Below, in pieces: positions 25,847 through 37,100 of a DNA stretch of 64,000 bases; the stretch's first letter is position 1, and each line of letters begins with the position of its first letter. Source of the DNA: Planctomycetota bacterium (GTDB taxonomy: Bacteria > Planctomycetota > Brocadiia > SM23-32 > JAKLEA01); assembly GCA_022711755.1 (NCBI GenBank), contig JAKLEA010000019.1, positions 1-64,000 of the forward strand, read 5' to 3'. A program made the position numbers and the translations under genes. Under the pieces are notes generated by a model that was not told where the DNA came from, made no database searches, and saw only the letters and a list, made by a program, of their open reading frames with translations.

Positions 25847-27000
25847 CGACTCAACCCCCATTGCCCGAATCGGCGATAACGCAGGAACCGGCGCCCGCTG
25901 TCGCGGACGGGAATGCCGGGGAGCGCGTCTACATCGCCTCGCAATGGCGGCTGATGTGGTGGAAGTTCTGCGACCACCGGCTGGCCCTCGTTTCCCTGTT
26001 CGCCCTGATCACTCTGTATCTTGTCGCGGTATTCTGCGAGTTCTTCTCGCCGAGCGATCCCCGAAAGCGTTGCGCGGAGTTAAGCTACTGCCCCCCGCAG
26101 AGCATACACGTTTTTCACCAAGGTGGGTTGCGCAGGCCATTCGTCTATCCCCTCATTCAGCATTTCAGCGAGGAAACCGGCAAGCTCGCTTATTCCGAAG
26201 ACTCGAGCCGCCCGCTGCCGGTGCGTCTGTTCGCGGCGGGAGACACCTATAAGATATGGGGCTTGCTCCCGGCTCGGCGACACCTCATCGCCTTGGACAA
26301 CGGCGAAAGGCTGTATCTGATGGGGGCCGACAGGCTGGGGCGGGACGTCTTCAGCCGCATCGTGACCGGTAGCCGGATTTCCCTGTCCGTCGGACTGGTC
26401 GGGGTCTTCCTGAGCCTGGTCATGGGCACGCTGATAGGCGGCGTATCCGGTTACCTCGGCGGCATGGTTGACACGATCATTCAGCGATTCATAGAGATAT
26501 TGATGTCCTTCCCCTCCATCCCGCTGTGGCTTGCGCTCTCCGCCGCGATGCCGGCGACGTGGTCGCAGGTCCGGGTCTACTTCTGCATGACGGTGATACT
26601 GGCCTGCATCAACTGGACCGGGCTGGCGCGCGTTGTGCGCGGGAAGATACTGGCCTTGCGGGAGGAGGATTACGTCATGGCGGCGAAGGTCGCCGGGGTC
26701 AAGGAGTTTTCGATCCTCGTGCGGCATCTCATTCCCGGCTTTGCAAGCCACCTGATCGTCACCGTAACGCTGGCCGTGCCGGGCATGATCCTTGCCGAAA
26801 CATCGCTCAGCTTCCTGCGTCTCGGCCTGCGCCCCCCGACGATAAGCTGGGGTGTCCTGCTGCAGGACGCCATGAACTTGCGCGCGATTAACCTTTACCC
26901 GTGGCTGTTGTGGCCCGGCGCGTTTGTCATCGTGACGGTATTGCTCTTCAATTTCATGGGCGACGGACTGCGCGACGCCGCCGATCCGTACAGCCATTAA
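25843..27000 (+). CDS. ABC transporter permease, DppC/OppC type, with enlarged first loop
   Basis: 385 residues. The first membrane segment (~48-68, LALVSLFALITLYLVAVFCEF) is followed by an extra loop of roughly 95 residues containing SYCPPQSIHVF and LFAAGDTYKIWGLLPARRHL before the family signature MGADRLGRDVFSRI. Five further membrane segments and the EAA loop (VRGKILALREEDYVMAAKVAG) follow. Typical OppC proteins are near 300 residues; the longer loop is seen in the subgroup that goes with this type of binding protein, and may contact it. Translationally coupled to the upstream gene. Confidence 0.9.
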   Translation: MTTQPPLPESAITQEPAPAVADGNAGERVYIASQWRLMWWKFCDHRLALVSLFALITLYLVAVFCEFFSPSDPRKRCAELSYCPPQSIHVFHQGGLRRPFVYPLIQHFSEETGKLAYSEDSSRPLPVRLFAAGDTYKIWGLLPARRHLIALDNGERLYLMGADRLGRDVFSRIVTGSRISLSVGLVGVFLSLVMGTLIGGVSGYLGGMVDTIIQRFIEILMSFPSIPLWLALSAAMPATWSQVRVYFCMTVILACINWTGLARVVRGKILALREEDYVMAAKVAGVKEFSILVRHLIPGFASHLIVTVTLAVPGMILAETSLSFLRLGLRPPTISWGVLLQDAMNLRAINLYPWLLWPGAFVIVTVLLFNFMGDGLRDAADPYSH

Positions 27001-27008
27001 CCCCCCAG

Positions 27009-28055
27009 ATGGAAAACCTCGTCGAAATAAGAGACCTGTTCGTCCGGTTCAACCTGAAGGAGGGAACCGTGCGCGCCGTCAACGGCGTGAGCCTTGACAT
27101 CGCGCCCAACCGGACGATCGGCGTCGTCGGCGAGAGCGGATGCGGCAAGACGATCATGGCACGGACCATGATGCTCATACTTCCCCCCGGCGGCGAGATC
27201 GTGAGCGGCTCCGTCCGCCTCGCCCCGCGCGAGCCTGACGGAGAGCCTTGCGAGATCGCCGCCCTGAACCCGAAGGGCAGACGCATTCAGCAGATACGCG
27301 GCGCCGAAATCGCCATGATCTTCCAGGAGCCGATGACCTCTCTCTCCCCGGTGCATACCGTCGGCAACCAGATCGCCGAGAGCGTGCGGCTTCATCAGAA
27401 AGTCTCCCGGCGGGAGGCGCGTGATCGCGCCATCGAGATGTTGCGCCTATGCGGGGTCCCCAACGCCCAGACCAGGGTGGATTCCTATCCGCACGAACTC
27501 TCCGGCGGCCTCAGACAGCGCAGCATGATAGCCAAAGCCCTGTCCTGCCGGCCCAGACTCCTGATAGCCGACGAACCGACGACCGCTCTTGACGTCACCA
27601 TCCAGGCGCAGATTCTCAACCTCGTGGAAAAGCTTCAGAAGGAACTGGGCATGGCGGTCATGATGATCACGCACGACCTCGGCGTGATCGCGGAAACCGC
27701 GGACGAGGTTGCGGTCATGTACCTGGGCAGGATAGTCGAGCAGGCGATGGTAAAGAACATCTTCGATTGTCCCAAACACCCGTATACTCTGGGCTTGCTG
27801 CGCTCAATCCCGCGCATAGGCAAGGGAAATCTGGAGCGGCTGGCGTCCATCCCAGGCTCCGTTCCCGACCCGTTCACCGTCCTGCCGGGGTGTCCCTTCC
27901 ATCCGCGATGCGACCGGATGATCCAGGGCGCCTGTGACCGCAACCCGCCGCCCGGCCTGACCGAGATTGAGCCGGGGCACCACGTCGCCTGCCACCTTTA
28001 TGACAGAAGGACTCCGGCAGGCCAATCCAGCGGGAAGGCAGGGGCGCAGCAATGA
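27009..28055 (+). CDS. ABC transporter ATPase, OppD/DppD type
   Basis: 348 residues from ATG 27009, eight bases past the permease stop; the frame is open further upstream but only as a shadow of the permease. Walker A is GESGCGKT, the signature is LSGGLRQR and Walker B LLIADEPTTALD, followed by the ITHDLGV switch histidine. The C-terminal oligopeptide-transporter extension includes CPFHPRCDRMIQGAC, a cysteine group that binds an Fe-S cluster in some relatives. No good Shine-Dalgarno is present, so translation is probably coupled. Confidence 0.92.
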   Translation: MENLVEIRDLFVRFNLKEGTVRAVNGVSLDIAPNRTIGVVGESGCGKTIMARTMMLILPPGGEIVSGSVRLAPREPDGEPCEIAALNPKGRRIQQIRGAEIAMIFQEPMTSLSPVHTVGNQIAESVRLHQKVSRREARDRAIEMLRLCGVPNAQTRVDSYPHELSGGLRQRSMIAKALSCRPRLLIADEPTTALDVTIQAQILNLVEKLQKELGMAVMMITHDLGVIAETADEVAVMYLGRIVEQAMVKNIFDCPKHPYTLGLLRSIPRIGKGNLERLASIPGSVPDPFTVLPGCPFHPRCDRMIQGACDRNPPPGLTEIEPGHHVACHLYDRRTPAGQSSGKAGAQQ

Positions 28056-29065
28056 GTGAACCGCTCCTGAAAGTGACCGGCCTGACCAGATTCTTCCCCA
28101 TAAAGAGGGGGTTGATGCGGCGGACCGACGGCCTGATTCGGGCGGTTGACGACGTGAGCTTCCACGTCGGAGAGGGGGAAACCCTCGGCCTGGTCGGGGA
28201 GAGCGGCTGCGGCAAGACGACAACCGGGCGGATCATCCTGAGACTGATTGAGAAAACGAGCGGGGAGATGTTCTTCCGTCTCGGCGACCGTAACGTTGAT
28301 CTGTCCGCCCTGGAAGGCGAGGAATTGCGGACTTTCAGAAAAAACATGCAGATCATCCTCCAGGACCCGTTCGCTTCGCTCAATCCGCGCATGACAGTGT
28401 ATGACATCATTGCGGAACCGCTCCGCGCGCAGGGACTGGGAGGACGGCGGGAAGTGGAGGACCGCGTCCGGACGCTCACAGAAGCGATGGGGCTGAAGGT
28501 CGAATTCCTGCGGCGTTATCCGCACGCCTTCAGCGGCGGGCAGCGCCAGCGCATTGGCATTGCGCGGGCGCTGGCATTGAACCCGAAGCTCATCGTATGT
28601 GACGAACCGGTCTCCGCCCTGGACGTCTCCGTCCAGGCGCAGATCATCAACCTGCTGAAGGACCTTCAGGAGCAGTTCGGGCTGACGTACCTCTTCATTG
28701 CCCACGATCTGTCCGTGGTCGAGAACATAAGCAACCGGGTAGCTGTGATGTATGCCGGACGCCTTGTCGAGACGGCCCGGACCGCCGATCTTTTCCGTGA
28801 GCCGCTTCATCCATATGCCGAAGCGCTGCTGAGCGCGGTCCCCAAGCCAGTTCCCGGCGCGGCGGGGGAACGGATTCTCCTCCAGGGGGAGGTTGCCGAT
28901 CCTTCCAACCTGCCGCCGGGTTGCGCCTTCCATCCGCGATGCCGCTACTGCGAGGACCTTTGCCGCGTGGAGCGTCCCTTGCTGAGGGAGATATCCCCGG
29001 ATCGCCATTGCGCGTGCCATCTGGCGCAGCGATTGAGCCTGCGCGGCGCGGCCTCCATCACTTAA
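28052..29065 (+). CDS. ABC transporter ATPase, OppF/DppF type
   Basis: 337 residues. Walker A GESGCGKT, signature FSGGQRQR, Walker B LIVCDEPVSALD and the IAHDLSV switch are all intact. The C-terminal cysteine group CAFHPRCRYCEDLC matches the partner ATPase. It overlaps that gene by four bases and completes the five-gene importer. No obvious terminator follows; the next gene has its own promoter at 29180-29207. Confidence 0.92.
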   Translation: MSEPLLKVTGLTRFFPIKRGLMRRTDGLIRAVDDVSFHVGEGETLGLVGESGCGKTTTGRIILRLIEKTSGEMFFRLGDRNVDLSALEGEELRTFRKNMQIILQDPFASLNPRMTVYDIIAEPLRAQGLGGRREVEDRVRTLTEAMGLKVEFLRRYPHAFSGGQRQRIGIARALALNPKLIVCDEPVSALDVSVQAQIINLLKDLQEQFGLTYLFIAHDLSVVENISNRVAVMYAGRLVETARTADLFREPLHPYAEALLSAVPKPVPGAAGERILLQGEVADPSNLPPGCAFHPRCRYCEDLCRVERPLLREISPDRHCACHLAQRLSLRGAASIT

Positions 29066-29179
29066 ATTATGCAGGCAGGGAACAAGCCGTGAGTTGCGGA
29101 AACGCCGGGGAGATACTGACAAGGTTTTTACCGGGCCGCGCAGGGTAGCGTCAGCAACCTGAAATGGGGCGATTTTTCC

Positions 29180-29207
29180 TTGACCGGTCATCTCAAAGTG
29201 GTATAGT
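29180..29207 (+). promoter_or_regulatory. putative strong sigma-70 promoter for the 1555-residue surface protein
   Basis: TTGACC (29180-29185), 16-base spacer, TATAGT (29202-29207). The start near 29214 leaves a leader of about 130 bases before ATG 29343. The 277-base gap from 29066 to 29342 holds nothing else I can name. Confidence 0.6.
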
Positions 29208-29342
29208 AGACTTGCGTTTTTCCATAAGGGGCCGTAGAGCGCGGCCCGCCATGAGAGTCAGCATTAAATTCGCCAGACGACATAATTGTTTGTCCCTGAC
29301 GAAAGAGCCGATCTCATTTTTCCGGCTCCTGGAGGCCATTGC

Positions 29343-32300
29343 ATGAAAACAAGGAAGCAGTCGGTCAAGGTGAACGCGCCTGAGGTTCTTGAGCCAAGGA
29401 TCATGCTGGGCGGCTGGGCCACCCTGACGGTGGATGACGAGGTCCTTTTCTCAGTTCCGACCCAGGCCACCATGGTGCTCGCGGACAACGAGACCCTCGG
29501 TGTTCTTTACGAGGGGGAGAATCCCGGCGAAATTCTTTTCGGGCAGCATGACGCAACCACACTGGAGACTCTCCAAGCCATCAGCGTCCCCGGTGTCGTG
29601 GTCGGACCGACCCACATCGAGGGCGACGACGACGGCAATTACGTGATGCAGGCGGTCTCAACGGCGGACGGCTCCCCGCAGTTGGTCATCGTCGAATCAA
29701 ACGGCGACGTTGACATCATGCCCCTGGCGGTCGGCGCTTCATGGCGCGTGGCCGGCCATGGGGTCATCGGCGTCTGGTCGAACTCCCCCGGCGGGGTGGT
29801 CTTCCAGGCCTTCGATCTTGATGCCAATTCCCTCGGAACGGTCGTCGTGGCCGGCAAGACGCTGGCGGGCGGCCTTGACGAGCGCGATTCCGACAACAAC
29901 GGCAACTTCCTGGCGGAAGTGGCACAGAACGGCGGCGGGCCAAACCAGTTGGTCGCAATCAAGACGGACGGCGGAGTCGGCTTCATAGGCTCACTGGACC
30001 TGCCTTCGGGCGACCTCTATGACTGGGACCTGTCCGATGACGGTTCGCTCGGCCTGCTCAGGGAAAAGACATTCGAGCCGGTTGAGATCGTTCCGGACGA
30101 AGACCTTCTGCCCGGCGGAGTCCTTCCGCCTGACTGGCGCGACCTCATACCCGAAGAGTTCCAGGACCTGTTCCCGGATGACCTTACGGCAATTGACGGC
30201 GTTCAACTCCTCACCTACGACGTTACAGCGCTGGCTGCGGGCGAGACGGCGCAGGCCCCAGGCCCCGGCTTTGAAATGCCCGCAGGCGGATCCACCATCA
30301 TCGCAGACGACTTCGGCCATTACATAATTGACGTTGTCTTCGAGGATCAGACCGTCGTTCTGCTCTTCAACCCGACCGGCGAGTCCCGGACGTTCATGGG
30401 GCAGGAGGTCGGATTCCTTGAGTTCAACGCCGAAGACCTTGATACGGACTTTGACGTTTCCGGCGTCATGGCCCTGCCGGAAGGCTGGAACATGGGTGAC
30501 AACCCCGTCTTCAAGGTCATAGACGGCGTGATGACCACGGGCTATCACTTTGAACTGCCGGAAATCTTCGAGGGCGAATTCGATCTGATGGACCTCTCCA
30601 CCGACATCGAAGTCACCGTCGGCGGCGGGGTTCCGGATTGGGAGCGCATGGAAGACGGCGACATCCATGTCAACCTGCCATCAACCGGCGTCTTCGTCAT
30701 GGCTGACGATCAGACTCTGGGCGGGTTCTTCCGCGGCGACGACTACGTGAACGAAGCCGTCTTCGCGCGCTGGGACATCATGACGATGGAAAGGCTTGCG
30801 ACGGTCGTGGTTCCCGGCGTTCTTCAGGGACCTGACCGGCTGGAAGGCGACGACGCGGGCAATTACGTCGCCGAAGCCCTGACCGTCGCGGACGGCTCAA
30901 GCGTCCTGGTCATCGTCGAGAACGACAACAGCGTTGACATCCTGCCCATCAGCGCCGGCGCAAGCTGGCGTCTGTCCGGCAATGGCATCATCGGCGTCTG
31001 GACCGACACGCCCGGCGGAGTGGCGTTCGAAGCCTTCGATCTGGACGGGAATTCACTCGGAACGACGCTTGTCCCGAACATGGCGCTTGCCGGCGGCCTT
31101 GATGAGCGCGATCTTGACGATCAGGGTTTCTTCGCGGCTGAGATGGTCAGCACGGTTGTCGTCGGCGCTCCGGCGCAGATCGTCGCCATCAGCGCGACCG
31201 GAGGCGTGGCCGTTGACGGAACGCTTGTCATGCCGACCGGCGTCCGCTACGACTGGAACCTCTCCGATAACGGAACACTGGGCCTGATTCAGGAAGTCCC
31301 GAACGGCCTGCGCTTTGAAACTTACGACATTTCCGATCTGGCCGGCGGACCAACCAGCGACTTCGAGGAAACCGACCTCTCCATGCCGGAAGGCGGCTCA
31401 ATCGTGGTTGCCGACGACTGGGGCAACTTCGCCGTTGACATCGTCGTTGACGGCATCACCGTCATCGGCATCCTCAACGAAGGCGGCGTCATCACGTCCT
31501 TCGGCGAGCAACCGATAGACGCCACGCTGACCATCAACGGCGAGACAATCTTCACGATTGACACGACGATCAATCTCGTCGGCGGACTTCCGATCCCGAC
31601 CGGGATGAACTTCGCCAACAACAGCGCGTTTGAGATTGTTGACCTGCTGACCAGCACGGGCTGGGGCTTCGACGTTGACATGGAAGAGGGAACATACACC
31701 CTCGACTTCCTCATCTCTGACACGATTCTCGACTGGCTGGGAATCCCGGAGGAGGTAAAGGACATTGAAGTCCGCGTCACCTTCGTGCGCGCCAACATCG
31801 CCCCCATCCCGGTCAACCAGTTCGTCACGACGGACGAGGACGTCTCGATTGACATCATCCTCAGCGCGGTTGATCCGGACGGCGATCCGATCGCCTACAA
31901 CATTGCCGAGCTGCCCGAGCATGGGACGCTTGTCGGCCCCATCCAGGACGGCGACGGCAACTGGGTCGTAACCTACACGCCCGGCGCGGAATTCTCCGGC
32001 AATGACGTCTTCACCTTCATCGCCGAGGACGGGCGCGACCTGGGCAACTTCGGGACGGTTGACATCACAGTCAACAACATCAACGACGCCCCGACAACGA
32101 ACGATTCGCCGTTCAACGTCACGGCCGAAGGCATTCCCCTGGTGCTGACGGTTGACGGTTTCGACGTTGAGGACGATTCGCTGACCTTCCAGGTCCTCAG
32201 CCAGCCGGGTCACGGCGTAGCCAGCATGAGCGGCGCGAACGAGGTCATCTACACCCCGAACACCCGCTTCATCGGAACCGACACCTTCCAGGTGATCGCC

Positions 32301-34010
32301 TTCGACGGAACGACCTACGGGGCGGCCGGAACAGTGACCGTCAACGTCGGCAGGGCCGTGCAGGAATCTTCCGGCGTTCTCAATGATTACCTGCTTCAGT
32401 TCGGTTCCGTGCTTGAGGGCGCGACGACGTCGCAGACCTTCACGATCACTAACAGTGGAACCCGCGCCTTCAGCCTCGGCGCGATTACGACCAGCAATCC
32501 CGCTTACACCTTCAGCGTGGACGACGTGAACCTCTCCGTCGGGGACGTGGCGACAATAACAGTCACGTTCAATCCTGCGCTGGCGGGAGCCTACAACGGA
32601 ACCATCGAGATTGACACCGACCTGCGCGGGGACAACACCTACGTGTTGAACCTGAACGGTTCGGCTGACGCTCCCCCGCCGCCCAATTACGTCCTGGTCG
32701 GCGCCACGGTCATCTACGGTAACACCGTCTGGATTATTGACAAGGACGGCGATAACGGAGACATGACCAAGACGGACATCAGGGGAGACTACGGTCCCGG
32801 CTACAACCCCTACGATCCAAAGAACGAGGTCATCCTGCTCCCGTACGATCCATCCGCCCATGAGTATCGCGGCGTGATCGCGATCCTGCGCGGGGACTTC
32901 ACGGGCCTGGGCCTGATTGTTGACGGCAACCTGACCTACGTTGGCTGTGTCGGCAGCGGCGTTCAGGGAGTCTCGGCAGTCGTCGCCAACGGGAACATCG
33001 GCAAGGCGGCGCTGACTCAGAATCTGGACGGCATCAACCTCAACGGAGCGGTCTTCGATTACCCGACCCCATACAGCGGCACATACGCCCTGCGGGCTGA
33101 CATTGACATGGACGGCTCGGTTGACGACCTGACCGGCGCGCTGGCTGTTCAGGGCAACATAATGTCCCTGAGCAGTTACAAGCACATCTCCGGCGACGTC
33201 GTGGCCCAGACCGGGGCGAAGTACATCATCTCCGGCCTGAGCGGATACGGCGACCTGACCGGCGACGTGCGCCTGCTGGGCACGGGAGCCAACCTGTTCG
33301 TCGCCTACTCGATGGGCAACATGGGCGGCGCAACGTCCAATATGACAATGGACGGGCGCGCGGACTTCGTCATCGCTGTAAGTGGTGAAGTTCGTGGAAG
33401 TTACTACGCCAAGGAAGGCTTCGGCTGGATCGGCTCCGTCTACAACAACGTCCGTAGTTCGATCATGACCGGCGACGCCAGCGCCGTGAGCGGCTCCCTC
33501 TACGCCGGCAAGGCGTTCATGGGCAGCTTCGACTCCGACGGCACGCTGGATCTCTTCTACGCGGCCAACACGCAGAAATCCGGCTCGGCGCGTCCGACGA
33601 TCATCGCCAATCGCGGAATCAAGACCGTCCGCGTCCTTGACAAGATGATCGCAACGGATATCGGCGTCGGCGTTCGAGCAGTTCCGGATCCGGACAAGGC
33701 CGTCAGCATCGGAACGGTCATCGTTGGCCAGAAGATCGAGAGCAGCAACATCCTGGCCGGCGTGTGGAACGATCCGGGCATGGTCTCCCCGTTCGCCTCG
33801 GACGGCGAGACGCCGCTGGCCAAACCCGCGCCGGCCTTTGACGGGACGGCGAAGGTCGGAGTCGTCTACGTCGGCAATCAGTTGGGCACAGCCGGAGCAG
33901 TCAACTGGAGCATTGCCGCGCAGCAGTATGATGTCCTGCGGGTGGGCCGCGAGGTCTACTTCGGCATAGACATCATCATCAACAACGTCGAGGTCAAGGG
34001 CGGAATCTAG
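29343..34010 (+). CDS. large modular surface protein with LEPR-type N-terminal motif
   Basis: 1555 residues from ATG 29343, with GGAGG nine bases upstream. A basic N-terminus (MKTRKQSV) leads to VLEPRIMLGG, the LEPR-XLL-like motif found on very large exported proteins. Residues ~25-450 and ~430-830 are two copies of one propeller-like module (compare SWRVAGHGVIGVWSNSPGGV with SWRLSGNGIIGVWTDTPGGV). Next are two cadherin-like repeats (about 31790-32350), a choice-of-anchor-D-like domain (32370-32670, FGSVLEGATTSQTFTITNSG) and a C-terminal glycine-rich beta-helix-like region (~32680-34007). The same parts recur in the next gene, so they are paralogues. Likely a cell-surface or matrix protein; there is no enzyme motif. 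Secretion must rely on the N-terminal motif, as no classical signal peptide is seen. Confidence 0.8.
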   Translation: MKTRKQSVKVNAPEVLEPRIMLGGWATLTVDDEVLFSVPTQATMVLADNETLGVLYEGENPGEILFGQHDATTLETLQAISVPGVVVGPTHIEGDDDGNYVMQAVSTADGSPQLVIVESNGDVDIMPLAVGASWRVAGHGVIGVWSNSPGGVVFQAFDLDANSLGTVVVAGKTLAGGLDERDSDNNGNFLAEVAQNGGGPNQLVAIKTDGGVGFIGSLDLPSGDLYDWDLSDDGSLGLLREKTFEPVEIVPDEDLLPGGVLPPDWRDLIPEEFQDLFPDDLTAIDGVQLLTYDVTALAAGETAQAPGPGFEMPAGGSTIIADDFGHYIIDVVFEDQTVVLLFNPTGESRTFMGQEVGFLEFNAEDLDTDFDVSGVMALPEGWNMGDNPVFKVIDGVMTTGYHFELPEIFEGEFDLMDLSTDIEVTVGGGVPDWERMEDGDIHVNLPSTGVFVMADDQTLGGFFRGDDYVNEAVFARWDIMTMERLATVVVPGVLQGPDRLEGDDAGNYVAEALTVADGSSVLVIVENDNSVDILPISAGASWRLSGNGIIGVWTDTPGGVAFEAFDLDGNSLGTTLVPNMALAGGLDERDLDDQGFFAAEMVSTVVVGAPAQIVAISATGGVAVDGTLVMPTGVRYDWNLSDNGTLGLIQEVPNGLRFETYDISDLAGGPTSDFEETDLSMPEGGSIVVADDWGNFAVDIVVDGITVIGILNEGGVITSFGEQPIDATLTINGETIFTIDTTINLVGGLPIPTGMNFANNSAFEIVDLLTSTGWGFDVDMEEGTYTLDFLISDTILDWLGIPEEVKDIEVRVTFVRANIAPIPVNQFVTTDEDVSIDIILSAVDPDGDPIAYNIAELPEHGTLVGPIQDGDGNWVVTYTPGAEFSGNDVFTFIAEDGRDLGNFGTVDITVNNINDAPTTNDSPFNVTAEGIPLVLTVDGFDVEDDSLTFQVLSQPGHGVASMSGANEVIYTPNTRFIGTDTFQVIAFDGTTYGAAGTVTVNVGRAVQESSGVLNDYLLQFGSVLEGATTSQTFTITNSGTRAFSLGAITTSNPAYTFSVDDVNLSVGDVATITVTFNPALAGAYNGTIEIDTDLRGDNTYVLNLNGSADAPPPPNYVLVGATVIYGNTVWIIDKDGDNGDMTKTDIRGDYGPGYNPYDPKNEVILLPYDPSAHEYRGVIAILRGDFTGLGLIVDGNLTYVGCVGSGVQGVSAVVANGNIGKAALTQNLDGINLNGAVFDYPTPYSGTYALRADIDMDGSVDDLTGALAVQGNIMSLSSYKHISGDVVAQTGAKYIISGLSGYGDLTGDVRLLGTGANLFVAYSMGNMGGATSNMTMDGRADFVIAVSGEVRGSYYAKEGFGWIGSVYNNVRSSIMTGDASAVSGSLYAGKAFMGSFDSDGTLDLFYAANTQKSGSARPTIIANRGIKTVRVLDKMIATDIGVGVRAVPDPDKAVSIGTVIVGQKIESSNILAGVWNDPGMVSPFASDGETPLAKPAPAFDGTAKVGVVYVGNQLGTAGAVNWSIAAQQYDVLRVGREVYFGIDIIINNVEVKGGI

Positions 34011-34038
34011 CCCCTCCTAGACGCTGGTCGGAAACAAA

Positions 34039-34076
34039 GGCGTCGTCCGGAGAAATCCGGGCGACGCCTTTTCGTT
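34039..34076 (+). terminator. rho-independent terminator after the 1555-residue gene
   Basis: GGCGTCGTCCGG (34039-34050), loop AGAAAT, CCGGGCGACGCC (34057-34068): a 12-bp stem with one G-U pair, followed by TTTTCGTTTT. It isolates the two giant genes transcriptionally. Confidence 0.9.
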
Positions 34077-34104
34077 TTGCGATAGTTCACTAGTGCGATA
34101 GAAT
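34077..34104 (+). promoter_or_regulatory. putative promoter for the 3914-residue surface protein
   Basis: TTGCGA (34077-34082), 16-base spacer, TAGAAT (34099-34104); the start would be near 34111, about 75 bases before ATG 34187. It begins directly at the T-tract of the preceding terminator. Confidence 0.5.
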
Positions 34105-34186
34105 ATGAAACATTGAGGGGCGTTGTTCTTTACGATGACGCGCTTGGGTTCTGCCACCAATCCTTTCCAAAGGGAGAAAAACGATA

Positions 34187-37100
34187 ATGAGCCGGATCGA
34201 ACTTGAGAAACTTGAGCAGCGGATTCTGTTGTCCTGGATTTTCGATTCCGACCTGGACTTCTCAAAAACATTCCAGAGTTCGATGGCATACTCAGACGAC
34301 GGAACCTTTGCGACGGCTTATTATAATTCGACGAACAAGCTGGTTGAATTCCAGCATTATTCTGAAATCGGCAAGGCGGATTGGGGCAGGATTGACCTGA
34401 CGTCGCACAAGCTCAACCAGCCGCGGATGGCGGCGGATGATGACGGCGGATTCCTTATCGAGACCAAAGCGATTCCCGGCCCGGCGGAGCTGATGTTTTT
34501 CCCCGATGGCGGCTCCGCGCCGGTCGTCATCACGCTCCCGGCCACATCCGCGCCAAGACACTTCTGGAACATTTCCGGCGGGGGGATCATCGGTAGGATT
34601 CATTCAACCGACGCCGCTCCAAATGACTTCATATTCACGACTTATGACAGATCTGGCTCTCAACTGAATCAGCAAACCGTGACGGGTTATACCGTGGAAC
34701 CTTCCGCCAGGGAGCGCGTTGATGACTCAGGGCGCTTCCTCCTTGAGGTTGCCGCCGCCGGAACAGGCGAACGCGGGTTGTGCGCTCTCGCCACTGATGG
34801 CGGCATAACCCAGATCGGCTATCTCGCGCTCCCAGTCGCCGGGACCTATGCCTGGACTATGAGCGACGCCGGCATCGTGGCCGTCGTCAGCGACGATGAC
34901 GGAGATATCGGAACCGCCGGGCTTACCTTGTCTTTGTATAATATTACCGCTCTGGACCAACCCCCGAGCGCTTCGGTCGTCCTTCCGGAACTGAGACTCA
35001 GAGACGATAAACCGACGGATGCCTTCTGCGACGACTTGGGCAGCTTCGGCATGGACGCCGCAGGGGCGTCAGGTTACGAGATCCGTCTGTTCGATTCCGC
35101 CCTCTCTCCTGTCGGCACAATTCCGACCGATTGCGACAAATGGACCATAGATGACACGGAGGAGTTTGTCGGAACGGTCACGGATAACGCTGGAACGGGT
35201 TTCCTGCTCGCCTTCTTTGAGTTGGACGGCGATCTGAGACATCAGCTCTATGTTCCCGCCGACACCGATTTTCCCGACGGCCCGGACCCGGACGAATTCG
35301 CGGCGTGGTGGATCAAGGCGGTGGGCAATTCAGAGTTCGAGGTGACGAATGTAGCTCCGTGGGCAAACCCGAACCAGAAGGTTGGCGCGTTGCAGAATAC
35401 CCCCGTCACGTTCTCCCCGGACTCGTTTGACCTGGAAGGGCAGGCGCTTACATACCGCGTAATCTCGTCAGGATATTACGGCGACCTGGCGGCGACGGGG
35501 GATGTATGGACATATACGCCCGATCCGGACTTCATAGGCGAGGACAAGATTCGTTACATTGCCACCGACGAACTGGGGGAGACCAGCAACCTTGGAATTA
35601 TTACAATCAACGTGCGGGATTATAACAACACTCCGGTAGCCAATCCCGCGGCGATTGAAACATCGGAAGACGCCGCAATATTCACGCAATTGGGCGGATC
35701 GGACTCGGACGGCGACCATCTGAATTACGTTATTCTGACCCAGCCGGCGCACGGAACGTTATCAGGCAAGGCTCCCGATCTTACCTATACCCCTGATCCT
35801 AATTATTTTGGACCGGACGAATTTACCTTCAGGGTGGATGACGGCATAGTCCCAAGCGAGCCGGCGACTGTGACGCTGACAGTCAATTCGGTCAATGATG
35901 CTCCAGTGACTTTCGATCGCAATGTGACGACGAGGGAAATAACGTCCGTCGGCGTTACGCTGGAAGGAAGCGACGTCGAAGGCGATCTGTTGACTTTCTC
36001 AATCCTGGCCATGCCCGCCAACGGAACGCTTGTCGGCGGTGGAGCGACGTGGACATATACGCCGGCCCCCGGCTTTTATGGATCGGACCAGTTCACTTAC
36101 GTCGCCAATGACGGTCAGACCGACGGAAACACAGCAACCGTCAGAATAACAGTCAGTGAAAACCAGCCCCCGACCGCGGAAAATCTTGCGGTGACCACGC
36201 CAGAAGACGCCGTTGTAACGATCACCCCAGTAGTGAATGATCCGGAGGGAAGCCCCCTGAGCCTCAGGATCGTGCTGCCTCCCGTTCATGGAAGCTTGAG
36301 CGTCAGGCCGGGGGGATGGACTTATACGCCGCACGCGAATTACCACGGCCCGGACAGCTTCCGGTTTGTGGCAAATGACGGCCTTGCGGACAGCGCCATC
36401 GCGACCGCAAGCATAACGGTGTCTCCCGTCAACGATCTTCCTGTCGCCGCGGATCTGAATTATGCCATGAATGAAGACTCGCCGGTTGGCGTGAGCTTCT
36501 CAATAACCGATATTGACGGCGGAACGCCGACCTTTGAGATCGTGACGCCGCCCTCGCACGGAACCATCAGCGGAGAAGGGGACTTCCGGACCTATACGCC
36601 CGCGGCGAACTACGCCGGCGCGGACAGCTTCACTTATCGCGCATTTGACGGAATTGGCTGGAGCAATACGGCGACCGTAACTCTTGCAATTACCGCCTTG
36701 AACGATGCGCCGACCGTCAACGACCAGACGCTTCAGACCAGCGAAGAGACTCCCCTGAACATTACGCTGACGGGCGGGGACGTGGACGGGGATACCATAG
36801 CATTCACGATAACAGCCCAGCCCGTTCATGGAACGCTCTCGGGCGCAGGCGCGAGCTGGACATACACCCCTTCGGCAAATTACGCCGGACCGGACACGAT
36901 CAGCTTCAAGGCCAATGACGGGCTTCTGGACAGTATGGAAGGCGTCATCGCGCTCACCGTCCTGCCGGTGAACGACCCGCCCGTCGCCACCGGGCAGGCG
37001 GTCAGCACGCCTGAGGATTCCCCGGTTACGGTCACGCTTCAAGGTTCCGATCCCGACGGCGACGCGCTGACGTATATTATTGTCACCAGTCCCGCGCACG

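Noticed and set aside
22554..29065. Genomic island integrated at the tRNA pair
   Set aside because: No integrase and no repeated tRNA 3' end was seen. Base composition across the transporter genes is like the surrounding sequence.
27998..29191. 397-residue minus-strand frame opposite the OppF-type ATPase
   Set aside because: Shadow of the ATPase coding region; no motif and no start signal.
31398..33185. 595-residue open frame on the minus strand inside the 1555-residue gene
   Set aside because: It is a shadow of a G+C-rich coding region: the composition is Val/Asp/Arg-skewed, no domain is visible, and the plus-strand modules are clearly real.
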